A stretch of DNA of 5,177 nt, from NCBI GenBank assembly GCA_910585165.1, contig CAJUBX010000115.1, positions 1 to 5,177 of the forward strand, in the 5' to 3' direction. Below are positions 1 through 5,126 of this stretch, one piece after another. A model generated the notes under the pieces. It did not search any database. It had not been told where the DNA came from and saw only the letters and a list, made by a program, of their open reading frames with translations. Numbering within the stretch: the stretch's first letter is position 1; each line of letters begins with the position of its first letter. The translations under genes were made by a program, and so were the position numbers. The DNA is from an uncultured Oscillibacter sp. GTDB taxonomy: Bacteria > Bacillota > Clostridia > Oscillospirales > Oscillospiraceae.

Positions 1-18
1 CCAGCCTTATGGGGCTGG
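1..18. terminator. GC-rich hairpin at left edge, possible terminator of an off-window gene
   Basis: CCAGCC at 1-6 pairs with GGCTGG at 13-18 around a 6-nt loop. A short T run lies further on, at about 29-32, too far away for a classical intrinsic terminator. The stem may extend to the left of the window. It could close a gene ending before position 1, or belong to the repeat that ends at 53. Confidence 0.3.
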
Positions 19-38
19 CTGGTTCACTTTTTGGTGTA

Positions 39-53
39 TTGTGCGGTGTTGCC
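39..53 (+). repeat. Isolated copy of the terminal repeat of the MITE-like element
   Basis: The 15 bases TTGTGCGGTGTTGCC are identical to the reverse complement of 4950-4964 and match 5108-5122 at 13 of 15 positions. An exact 15-mer shared by chance in a window this size is very unlikely. In orientation it resembles the right-hand end of an element whose body would lie to the left. The next bases, TTTT, do not match the YTAR-type target seen at the complete copy, and sequence inside the repeat does not resemble that copy. It may be a diverged family member or a remnant. Confidence 0.5.
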
Positions 54-99
54 TTTTAAATGTGCGGCCGTAAAAGAAGATTCCTGCGGGAGCGGGCAG

Positions 100-105
100 T
101 ATAAT
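100..105 (+). promoter_or_regulatory. Candidate -10 box for the M23 gene
   Basis: TATAAT at 100-105 is a perfect sigma-A -10 hexamer 58 bases before the M23 start codon. No good TTGACA-like -35 box lies 16-18 bases upstream, so the assignment rests on the -10 and its position only. A sporulation sigma factor could also be responsible, but I see no clear consensus for one. Confidence 0.3.
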
Positions 106-125
106 TTTCCCTGCCCTTGTCCATA

Positions 126-156
126 CTTCCCTCAGAACACTTGAAAGAGGGAGGAA
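126..156 (+). promoter_or_regulatory. Leader hairpin covering the M23 Shine-Dalgarno site
   Basis: CTTCCCTC at 126-133 can pair with GAGGGAGG at 147-154 (8 bp, one G-U), with a 13-nt loop. The 3' arm contains most of the ribosome binding site GGGAGGAA (149-156), which lies 7 nt before the ATG at 164. If the hairpin forms in the mRNA it would hide the ribosome binding site. Pairing of a pyrimidine tract with a purine-rich RBS can arise by chance, so a regulatory role is inference. Confidence 0.35.
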
Positions 157-163
157 CTCTTGC

Positions 164-874
164 ATGGAACACAAATTGAAATCCGTCCTCAGCGGCACAG
201 GCTTTTACCTGCTGCTGTCCGTCTGCCTGGTTACGGCGGCGGTGAGCGGCTGGTTCCTGCTCTTTGGCGGAGGGGAACCGGCGGAGGAGGAGGCCGCGCC
301 TCCGGCGGCGGTCAGCGCCCCGGTGGAAAACGCCTATGTCCCCCAGCCGGAGCCGGAGGAGGAGACTCCGGTGGAGGCTTCGGCTCCCGCCCCGGTGGAG
401 GTGGAAATTGTCCCCGTCATGCCGGAAGCGGAGATTGACGCCGCGCCCGTCATGGCGGAGCCCCCCCGCCTGGTGGTGGAGCCGCTGAAGGGCGAGGTGC
501 TGATGGCCTTCTCCGTGGACCAGCTGGTCTACAGCCCTACCCTGGCGGACTGGCGGACCCATGACGGCGTGGATATCTCCGCCGCGCCCGGAACCACGGT
601 GCTGGCGGCCACCGCCGGAACCGTCTCCGCAGTGGAGGATCACCCGCTGATGGGCACCACTGTGGTCATCGAACACGAGGGGGGCTATGCCACCACCTAC
701 TCGAACCTCCAGTCCAAGCCCACGGTGGAGCCCGGGGATTTGGTCACTGCCGGGCAGATCATCGGCGCGGTGGGGACCACCGCCTCCGCCGAGGCCGCCC
801 AGAGCCCCCACCTCCACTTCTCCGTCACCCGGGACGGGGAGGCGGTGGACCCCGGCGAATTCCTGAAAGGCTGA
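164..874 (+). CDS. Membrane-anchored M23 (LytM/SpoIIQ-like) peptidase-domain protein
   Basis: This 236-residue protein has a short basic N-terminus, one membrane segment at about 14-34, and a Glu/Pro/Ala-rich linker at about 38-100. A LytM fold at about 105-235 should lie outside the membrane. Zinc-ligand motifs are visible: H133-x3-D137 (in THDGVD) and H216-L-H218 (in SPHLHFS). The catalytic His usual in active M23 enzymes (YxHL) is replaced by Asn181 in TYSNL, as in SpoIIQ-type proteins (the B. subtilis protein has Ser there, from memory). The domain may therefore bind zinc but cut peptidoglycan poorly, acting structurally, for example in the forespore engulfment channel. The start is set by GGGAGGAA 7 nt before the ATG. 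The gene stands alone, followed by a strong terminator. It could instead be a vegetative cell-wall or division LytM factor. The M23 fold is firm; the SpoIIQ role is inference. Confidence 0.85.
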   Translation: MEHKLKSVLSGTGFYLLLSVCLVTAAVSGWFLLFGGGEPAEEEAAPPAAVSAPVENAYVPQPEPEEETPVEASAPAPVEVEIVPVMPEAEIDAAPVMAEPPRLVVEPLKGEVLMAFSVDQLVYSPTLADWRTHDGVDISAAPGTTVLAATAGTVSAVEDHPLMGTTVVIEHEGGYATTYSNLQSKPTVEPGDLVTAGQIIGAVGTTASAEAAQSPHLHFSVTRDGEAVDPGEFLKG

Positions 875-878
875 CTCC

Positions 879-928
879 CAAGCCCCGCTGTCCCGCCGCT
901 TGAGGCCGGAAGCGGGGCTTGCCTTTTT
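879..928 (+). terminator. Rho-independent terminator of the M23 gene
   Basis: CAAGCCCCGCT (879-889) pairs perfectly with AGCGGGGCTTG (911-921), an 11-bp GC-rich stem. Its 21-nt loop may fold further. TTTTT follows at 924-928. It starts 5 bases after the M23 stop codon. Confidence 0.85.
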
Positions 929-947
929 CCCGCTTTTGTGCTATGCT
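919..947 (+). promoter_or_regulatory. Candidate promoter for the TSCPD-glycosyltransferase unit
   Basis: TTGCCT (919-924) and TATGCT (942-947) are separated by 17 bases. TG at 939-940 gives an extended -10 (TGCTATGCT). The -35 lies in the 3' arm and T tract of the preceding terminator, so the two signals share bases. The expected start of transcription, near 954, would leave a leader of about 50 nt with a small stem-loop (967-982, loop TTTC). Confidence 0.45.
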
Positions 948-1004
948 AGGTAAGCTAAACGACGGCCTGCCCTTTCGGGCGGCTGAAAAAGGAGTGCGCG
1001 CTAT

Positions 1005-1262
1005 ATGAACACGTATACCTTCCAGCCCCGGGGCGTCTGCGCCCGGGAAATGCAGGTGGACCTGGACGACCAGGGGGTTATTCAGGATCTTCGGGTCCTT
1101 GGCGGATGCAGCGGCAACCTCCAGGGCATCGCCTCTTTGGTAAAGGGCATGCCCGCCGGCGAGGCCGTCCGCCGCCTGAAAGGTATCCACTGCGGGCCTA
1201 AGAACACCTCCTGCCCGGACCAGCTGGCCCTGGGGCTGGAGCAGATTCTGAGCCGGAACTGA
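1005..1262 (+). CDS. Small TSCPD-domain protein (TIGR03905-like, four conserved Cys)
   Basis: The protein has 85 residues and carries the TSCPD signature near its C-terminus (T68-D72, within NTSCPDQLA). Four cysteines lie at 12, 35, 63 and 70, spaced as in the stand-alone TIGR03905 family of Clostridia; Cys35 is in GGCSGN and Cys63 in HCG. The related TSCPD domain (PF12637) also forms the C-terminal part of some B12-dependent ribonucleotide reductases. The stand-alone proteins have no settled function, though four Cys suggest metal or Fe-S binding or redox chemistry. The start is supported by AAAAAGGAG at 986-994, 10 nt before the ATG. The glycosyltransferase begins 17 nt downstream, so the two are probably co-transcribed, but I see no functional link. 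The family call is confident; the role is unknown. Confidence 0.85.
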   Translation: MNTYTFQPRGVCAREMQVDLDDQGVIQDLRVLGGCSGNLQGIASLVKGMPAGEAVRRLKGIHCGPKNTSCPDQLALGLEQILSRN

Positions 1263-1279
1263 GAGGGTTAAGAAACGCT

Positions 1280-2410
1280 ATGAAAATCGTCTTGGTCATC
1301 GACCAGTTCGACGACGCCAATAACGGTACGACCATCAGCGCCCGCCGCTTTGCCGCGGCCCTGAAAGAGCACGGAAACGAGGTGCGGGTCATTGCCACCG
1401 GGAAGCCCACGGACTACAAGTACGCCGTCCGGCAGATGAAGTTCCTTCCCATTGTGGAGCATCTCATCACCAGCCAGGGGATGCGCCTGGCGATTCCCAA
1501 CAAGCACGTTTTCGAGAAGGCGGCGGCCTGGGCGGACGTGGTGCATTTCATGATGCCCTCCCCCCTGGCCATTATGGGCCTCAAGCACGTGGAGCGCCTG
1601 GGCATTCCCCATACGGCGGCATTCCACTGCCAGCCGGAGAACATCACCTTCACCCTCCACCTGGGCAACAGCAAGCGGGTGAACGACTTCGTCTACACCA
1701 AGTTCCGGGACACCTTCTTCAACCGCTTTACCCACATTCACTGCCCCAGCAGCATGATCGCGGGCCAGCTCCGGGACCACGGCTATACCGCGCAGCTCCA
1801 TGTCATCTCCAACGGCATCAGCCCTCAATATACTTACGGGCGGAGCCCCCAGGAGGACTGGATGCGGGGGAAATTCAACGTGCTGATGGTAGGCCGCTAC
1901 GCCGGGGAGAAGCGGCAGGATGTGCTGATTGACGCCTGCGCCCAAAGCCGCCACAAGGAGGATATCCAGGTGATTCTGGCGGGAAAGGGCCCCCTGGAGA
2001 AGAAGTACCGCCGCCTGGCGGAGAAGCTGCCGAACCCCGTTGTCATGGAGTTCTACGAACCGGCCCGGCTGCTGGAGATTCTCCATATGGCGGATTTGTA
2101 CGTCCATACTTCCGACGCGGAGATCGAGGCCATGAGCTGCATGGAGGCGTTTGCCTGCGGGCTGGTGCCCGTTATCGCGGACTCTCCCCGGTCCGCTACG
2201 CCCCAGTTCGCCCTGGACGGGCGGAGCCTGTTTCCCGCCGGGGACCCCGCCGCCTTGGCGGAGAAGATCGACTGGTGGTTTGAGCACCCCGCGGAGCGGG
2301 AGGAGATGGGAAAGCGCTACGCCGGGCATGCCGAGCAGTACGCCCTGGAGCGCTCCATTGAAAAGACGGAGGAGATGTTCCGGACGGCGATCCGGGAGCA
2401 AAAAGGATAA
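1280..2410 (+). CDS. GT4-family glycosyltransferase (GT-B fold)
   Basis: This 376-residue retaining glycosyltransferase should move a sugar from a nucleotide donor to a lipid or glycan acceptor at the inner membrane face. The N-terminal half (about 1-180) opens with a Rossmann strand MKIVLVIDQF and a glycine turn NNGTTISARR (15-23). The C-terminal half carries the GT4 signature: VGRYAGEKRQD (204-214, with R206 and K211), AGKGPLEKKY (234-243) and an E-x7-E pair (E281, E289) in EIEAMSCMEAFACG. The form EIEAMSCMEA resembles Firmicutes GT4 enzymes of the diacylglycerol glucosyltransferase type, but acceptor and donor cannot be read from sequence. There is no signal peptide or membrane helix, as usual for peripheral GT4 enzymes. 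The length is normal and the gene looks intact. The ribosome site is weak (AGAGGG at 1262-1267), so translation may be helped by the TSCPD gene just upstream. Confidence 0.88.
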   Translation: MKIVLVIDQFDDANNGTTISARRFAAALKEHGNEVRVIATGKPTDYKYAVRQMKFLPIVEHLITSQGMRLAIPNKHVFEKAAAWADVVHFMMPSPLAIMGLKHVERLGIPHTAAFHCQPENITFTLHLGNSKRVNDFVYTKFRDTFFNRFTHIHCPSSMIAGQLRDHGYTAQLHVISNGISPQYTYGRSPQEDWMRGKFNVLMVGRYAGEKRQDVLIDACAQSRHKEDIQVILAGKGPLEKKYRRLAEKLPNPVVMEFYEPARLLEILHMADLYVHTSDAEIEAMSCMEAFACGLVPVIADSPRSATPQFALDGRSLFPAGDPAALAEKIDWWFEHPAEREEMGKRYAGHAEQYALERSIEKTEEMFRTAIREQKG

Positions 2411-2415
2411 CCAGC

Positions 2416-2446
2416 AGGCCCCGCCTCCGGCGGGGCTTCGCTTTTT
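2416..2446 (+). terminator. Rho-independent terminator after the glycosyltransferase
   Basis: GCCCCGCC (2418-2425) pairs with GGCGGGGC (2429-2436) around a 3-nt loop. The stem extends with a G-U and an A-U pair (2416-2438), and TTTTT follows at 2442-2446. It begins 6 bases after the stop codon. Confidence 0.8.
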
Positions 2447-2450
2447 CCGG

Positions 2451-2477
2451 GGGCCGCTGTCACCAGCGGCCCTCTTT
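2451..2477. terminator. Second perfect hairpin in the same intergenic gap
   Basis: GGGCCGCTG (2451-2459) pairs perfectly with CAGCGGCCC (2464-2472) around a 4-nt loop, and TCTTT follows at 2473-2477. The T run is poor for termination. It may be a back-up terminator, or a structure near the start of the sleB-like transcript, since a candidate -10 box lies 10 bases downstream. Confidence 0.5.
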
Positions 2478-2482
2478 GGGCG

Positions 2483-2488
2483 TACAAT
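2483..2488 (+). promoter_or_regulatory. Candidate -10 box for the sleB-like gene
   Basis: TACAAT (2483-2488) matches the -10 consensus at 5 of 6 bases and lies 27 nt before the start codon at 2516. The sequence 16-19 bases upstream is inside the hairpin and gives no convincing -35 (best TGTCAC at 2458-2463). Spacing to the ribosome site AAGGAGG (2501-2507) fits a short leader. Confidence 0.35.
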
Positions 2489-2515
2489 GGACCAGTGACA
2501 AAGGAGGAATGCACC

Positions 2516-2977
2516 ATGGCATATTCCGACCGGGAGCTGCTGGCGCGCCTGATCGAATGCGAGGCGGGCGGCGAGGGGGAAAACGGCATGAAGGCCGTGG
2601 CGGGCGTGGTGATGAACCGGGTCCACGCCCGTGGCGGCGAGTACGCCCGGGTGGGCCAGGGCAGCATCCGAAATATCATTTTCCAGCCCTACCAGTTCGT
2701 CTGCGCCAGCGAGACGGAGGGGGGCGCCTACAACCCCCAGAACATATACAACATGCGGCCCGAAGCCATCCACTATGAAATCGCCGACTGGGCCATCGCC
2801 GGGAACCGCCTGCCGGACGTGGCGGAGTCCCTTTGGTTTTACAATCCATTCGGCCCCGACTGCCGGCGCTTTTTCCCGACCGGCGTGGGTTACTGGCAGA
2901 CCCGCATCGGGGATCATTGCTTTTATAACCCTACCGAAGCATGTAAATTAAGTAATCTAAGGTCAAAAAAATTATAG
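2516..2977 (+). CDS. SleB-like cell wall hydrolase with a replaced C-terminal tail
   Basis: This 153-residue protein belongs to the SleB/CwlJ hydrolase family (PF07486), which cuts peptidoglycan and in sporeformers degrades spore cortex. The core is clear: SDRELLARLIECEAGGEG, with E16 the likely catalytic Glu, then AVAGVVMNRV (27-36, conserved NR), IIFQPYQF (54-61), a Trp/Tyr-rich LWFYNPFGPDC (106-116) and the closing DHCFYNPT (133-140). No signal peptide is visible, as in other short clostridial members. The start at 2516 has AAGGAGG (2501-2507) 8 nt upstream; a longer GTG start at 2495 would read through that site. After NPTEA (142) the residues CKLSNLRSKKL do not resemble the short YxxT-like end I expect, and the DNA turns AT-rich. 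The last 11 codons therefore seem to come from the integrated element. The fold may survive. The stop overlaps the convergent recombinase stop by 6 bases. Confidence 0.82.
   Translation: MAYSDRELLARLIECEAGGEGENGMKAVAGVVMNRVHARGGEYARVGQGSIRNIIFQPYQFVCASETEGGAYNPQNIYNMRPEAIHYEIADWAIAGNRLPDVAESLWFYNPFGPDCRRFFPTGVGYWQTRIGDHCFYNPTEACKLSNLRSKKL
2932..2971. other. Probable attachment-site junction of the serine-recombinase element
   Basis: Host-like coding sequence ends at about 2939-2942 (codons for TEA) and an AT-rich stretch follows up to the recombinase stop at 2972. Large serine recombinase genes commonly lie right beside their att site. TAC (2932-2934) and GTA (2943-2945) form a small inverted repeat around the presumed crossover, and TAAGTAAT occurs twice (2949-2956 and 2988-2995). 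The exact core cannot be fixed without the empty site or the other end. Confidence 0.5.
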
Positions 2978-4309
2978 TGCCAAATCATAAGTAATACTCC
3001 TGTCTGAAAAAATGCGGATTTCTTTTATCAAGAGCCGCCAGAAATCCCTCCGACTGGCCCGGTCCAAATCCTCATAGGCGGCCCTCCAGCCCTGGGATAA
3101 AAGGGCCTCAGCCCGCCCAAAATCCGGGAGCTTAATAGGCTTGGCCTGCTCCAACAGCTCCTCCAACTGCGCCTTCAGCGGCGCCTGGTCCCGCCGGAAC
3201 TCCTCCAAGGAAACCAGCTCGTTCAGGTAGAGTTCCTTCAGCCGGGACAACTTGTTCTTGGTGGCGGCAATCTCCGATTGATAATTTCTCTCCTTTTGTC
3301 CGCTTCTGAGTTGCTCGAAGTCGATCTTGTATTGCGAGAGCTTAGCGTCTATGGTTTCCAAGATGAACCTTTCAATTTTACTCTCCGCAAGGTTCACGCT
3401 GTTGCCGCACGCCTTGCGGATATATCGGCTGGGGCAGTTGTAAAAGGGTGTGCCGCCCCTGGTGTTGGTCCGTCCTCCCATTCGATAGCCGCACTCGCCA
3501 CAGACGATCAGGCCGGAGAATAGATAGACCCAGTTGTCCTTCACCTTTCTCACTGTCCTCTTTCGCATAGTCTGGATTTTTTCAAACTCTTCCTTAGTGA
3601 TGTAGGGAGGGCACATGTCCTCCACGCCGTAGTAATGCCCGTAATAGACAGGGCTGTCCAGCATCTTGCTGGCAAGCTGGTACTCGATGCGCAGACGGTA
3701 TTCCTCCCAGACCAGCGCCTGGGCTTCGCTGATGGAGCCAGAGGTCAGGTACTTCTGGAAGAAAGCGGCGACGGCCGCCTGGGTCTTCTCATCCTTCACC
3801 AGCTTCTTCCCCTCGATGCGGTAGCCTGTGGGGCAGTTCCCCGTCAGCGGCTCCCGCCGCTCCCGCTTGGCATCGAAGACGACCTTGATGCGTTCGCTGG
3901 TCCGGTCGGCCTCGTCCTGGGCGACGGAGAGCATGATGTTGATTTTCAGCCGCCCGGCGGCGGTGGAAGTGTCGTAGTCCTCATAGATGGTCTTCCAATC
4001 CACGTGGTACTGCTCCAGGACCTCCTGGACCTTGTAATACTCGCCAACGTTGCGGAACCAACGATCCAGCTTGGTAAAGACGATAAGGTCGATCTTCCCC
4101 GCCCGCACGTCCTCCAGCATCCGCTGAAGGCCGGGGCGCTTAGCGGCTTTCTTCCGGGCGGAGATGCCGGGGTCGGCGTAACGGCCCACCACCTCCACCT
4201 GCTCCCGCTTCGCCCACTCCTCCAAGCCGGCTTGCTGGGCCTCCAGGGACAAGCCGTGGATGGACTGCTCTTGAGTACTGACGCGGATGTAAAGGGCGAT
4301 GCGCTTCAT
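2972..4309 (-). CDS. Large serine recombinase (site-specific integrase)
   Basis: The protein has 445 residues and all domains of the family. The N-terminal resolvase domain (about 1-145) has YIRVSTQEQ with catalytic Ser11 and Arg9, KLDRWFRN with Asp82, Arg83 and Arg86, and an SERI helix end. The recombinase domain (about 158-250) begins at CPTGYRIEG. A zinc ribbon has C270-x2-C273 (VCGEC), C292 and C301. The coiled coil (about 340-390, rich in Leu, Glu and Lys) is the segment that usually controls integration versus excision. The C-terminal tail FWRLLIKEIRI (423-433) is typical, so the gene looks full length although 445 is on the short side. It should cut and rejoin DNA at att sites through a Ser-DNA link. 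The start has AAAGGGG about 6 nt upstream, and the ATG overlaps the stop of the SWIM gene (ATGA), implying coupled translation. Confidence 0.93.
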   Translation of the reverse strand: MKRIALYIRVSTQEQSIHGLSLEAQQAGLEEWAKREQVEVVGRYADPGISARKKAAKRPGLQRMLEDVRAGKIDLIVFTKLDRWFRNVGEYYKVQEVLEQYHVDWKTIYEDYDTSTAAGRLKINIMLSVAQDEADRTSERIKVVFDAKRERREPLTGNCPTGYRIEGKKLVKDEKTQAAVAAFFQKYLTSGSISEAQALVWEEYRLRIEYQLASKMLDSPVYYGHYYGVEDMCPPYITKEEFEKIQTMRKRTVRKVKDNWVYLFSGLIVCGECGYRMGGRTNTRGGTPFYNCPSRYIRKACGNSVNLAESKIERFILETIDAKLSQYKIDFEQLRSGQKERNYQSEIAATKNKLSRLKELYLNELVSLEEFRRDQAPLKAQLEELLEQAKPIKLPDFGRAEALLSQGWRAAYEDLDRASRRDFWRLLIKEIRIFSDRSITYDLAL

Positions 4310-4989
4310 GGTAGTCCCCTTTCTTCTCCAGTCTCCAGCATTGGCAGCAAATCGTCCTCGCTGATTTGCATCAGCTTAAGCCTTATCGCCTGTTGAGTAG
4401 CCTGTGCTGTAACGGACTTTTGTCCTGTTAAGACGAAATCAGTCGACACCATGCCAGAGGCTACCGTGGCAAGGTATCGCCTCAACAGCGTCCGGACATC
4501 TTCCTGAGTACCATAATTGAAGGTTCCTATGACACATGCCCCAATCCCGTATAAACCTCTTTCTGGAATCTTTAAAGGAGCGGAAAACCCAGGTTCGGTT
4601 GTCAGCCTACACAGGCGGTATATATGCTTGCAGGGCAGTTCCCGCTTTTTAAAATCCGGGCAAGTACACTTGTGGAAACTAGTCAGGTAGCGTTTTCCAG
4701 ATGCTCCCCGGACCAGCCCTAAACAGGCAGCGGGGTTATAGGCCTCAATCTTAATGTCCTCCTCATAGCTTCTGGTGATCCTGGCTCCCTGGCCTTGCAG
4801 ACTGTGCATCCCTTCATCGCAGAATGTACGCCAATCGTCTTTGCTGAATTTCTGCGCGATTTCACTCCTTCGTTCTTCCAAAAGGGCAGCTTCTTTTTTC
4901 AGCTCATTGACGCCCCTTCGAGCAGCGGCTTCAGACTGCCTACAGTTAGGGCAACACCGCACAAAGACCGCCCTTCTGGCTTTGCACAC
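4306..4989 (-). CDS. SWIM zinc-finger protein with probable C-terminal BRCT domain; 5' end rebuilt by an insertion
   Basis: The reading frame has 227 codons from a GTG. A charged helical segment (about 19-50) precedes a SWIM motif C108-x-C110-x9-C120-x-H122 (in KCTCPDFKKRELPCKH), a zinc fold for nucleic-acid or protein binding. Residues about 147-220 look like a BRCT domain of the bacterial ligase type: VIGTF, then LLRRYLATVASGMVSTDFVLTG, then an Ala/Gln helix and ISEDDLLPML. The protein may bind DNA, perhaps helping the recombinase made from the same transcript, but its function is not known. The 5' end is odd: residues 1-13 (including Cys12 and Cys13) are encoded inside the insertion at 4950-5122, the frame opens after a stop at 5011-5013, and the GTG has no good ribosome site. 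The original start was probably further upstream. In-frame alternatives (TTG at Leu37, ATG at Met61) also lack clear sites. The gene may be reduced or non-functional. Confidence 0.7.
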   Translation of the reverse strand: MCKARRAVFVRCCPNCRQSEAAARRGVNELKKEAALLEERRSEIAQKFSKDDWRTFCDEGMHSLQGQGARITRSYEEDIKIEAYNPAACLGLVRGASGKRYLTSFHKCTCPDFKKRELPCKHIYRLCRLTTEPGFSAPLKIPERGLYGIGACVIGTFNYGTQEDVRTLLRRYLATVASGMVSTDFVLTGQKSVTAQATQQAIRLKLMQISEDDLLPMLETGEERGLP

Positions 4990-5122
4990 GATTTGCTTGC
5001 ATATTTTCCGTCATATCACACAGCTTTTGCTTGCCAATCGTCAGATTGGCTGCACTCAATCTATGCACTCTGACGAAAAATCTGACTGCTCAACTCATGC
5101 ACAATCTTTGTGCGGTATTACC
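4950..5122. mobile_element. MITE-like insertion of 173 bp with 18-bp inverted ends and TTAG target repeats
   Basis: GGCAACACCGCACAAAGA (4950-4967) and the reverse complement of 5105-5122 (GGTAATACCGCACAAAGA) match at 16 of 18 positions, both differences being C/T changes. TTAG stands directly outside each end (4946-4949 and 5123-5126), as a 4-bp target duplication. TTAG fits the YTAR targets known for IS5-type transposases, so such an enzyme supplied in trans is a guess. The interior has no plausible gene but has internal repeats: a GCCAATC/GATTGGC hairpin (5033-5039/5044-5050), TTTGCTTGC twice (4992-5000, 5026-5034), TGCACTC twice (5051-5057, 5064-5070), and GTCAGATT/AATCTGAC (5040-5047/5079-5086). 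The end sequence recurs at 39-53, supporting a dispersed family. Confidence 0.7.
5010..5037 (-). promoter_or_regulatory. Candidate promoter inside the insertion, reading into the SWIM-BRCT gene
   Basis: On the minus strand TTGGCA (plus 5032-5037) and TATGAC (plus 5010-5015) are 16 bases apart. The -35 matches 5 of 6 consensus bases and the -10 matches 4 of 6. Transcription would start near 5003, only about 14 nt before the GTG at 4989. If active, it would drive both the SWIM-BRCT and recombinase genes. The -35 lies partly within the internal hairpin. Confidence 0.3.
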
Positions 5123-5126
5123 TTAG

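Noticed and set aside
7..198. 63-codon minus-strand frame at the left edge
   Set aside because: It spans the repeat end and M23 leader and overlaps the M23 start. No family or ribosome site was seen, so it is more likely repeat-derived sequence than a gene.
56..817. 253-codon minus-strand frame opposite the M23 gene
   Set aside because: Gly/Arg/His-rich antisense shadow of the M23 frame, with no recognisable domain.
2495..2515. Upstream GTG start giving the sleB-like protein seven more residues
   Set aside because: Those codons are the ribosome binding site itself (AAGGAGG). The ATG at 2516 is correctly spaced from it.
1268..2917. 549-codon open frame on the minus strand across the glycosyltransferase and sleB-like gene
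   Set aside because: It is antisense to two well-recognised genes and runs across their terminators. Its translation is low-complexity Gly/His/Val-rich text typical of the reverse of GC-rich coding DNA.
2949..2995. TAAGTAAT direct repeat as the duplicated att core
   Set aside because: Both copies lie on the element side, in AT-rich DNA, one inside the recombinase coding region. A true duplicated core would have one copy at the far end of the element.
3635..4396. 253-codon plus-strand frame opposite the recombinase
   Set aside because: Antisense of highly conserved recombinase codons, with no motif.
4950..5122. Short repeats inside the insertion as a CRISPR array or iterons of an origin
   Set aside because: Units are only 7-9 bases, occur twice each, and have irregular spacing. 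There is no cas or replication gene.
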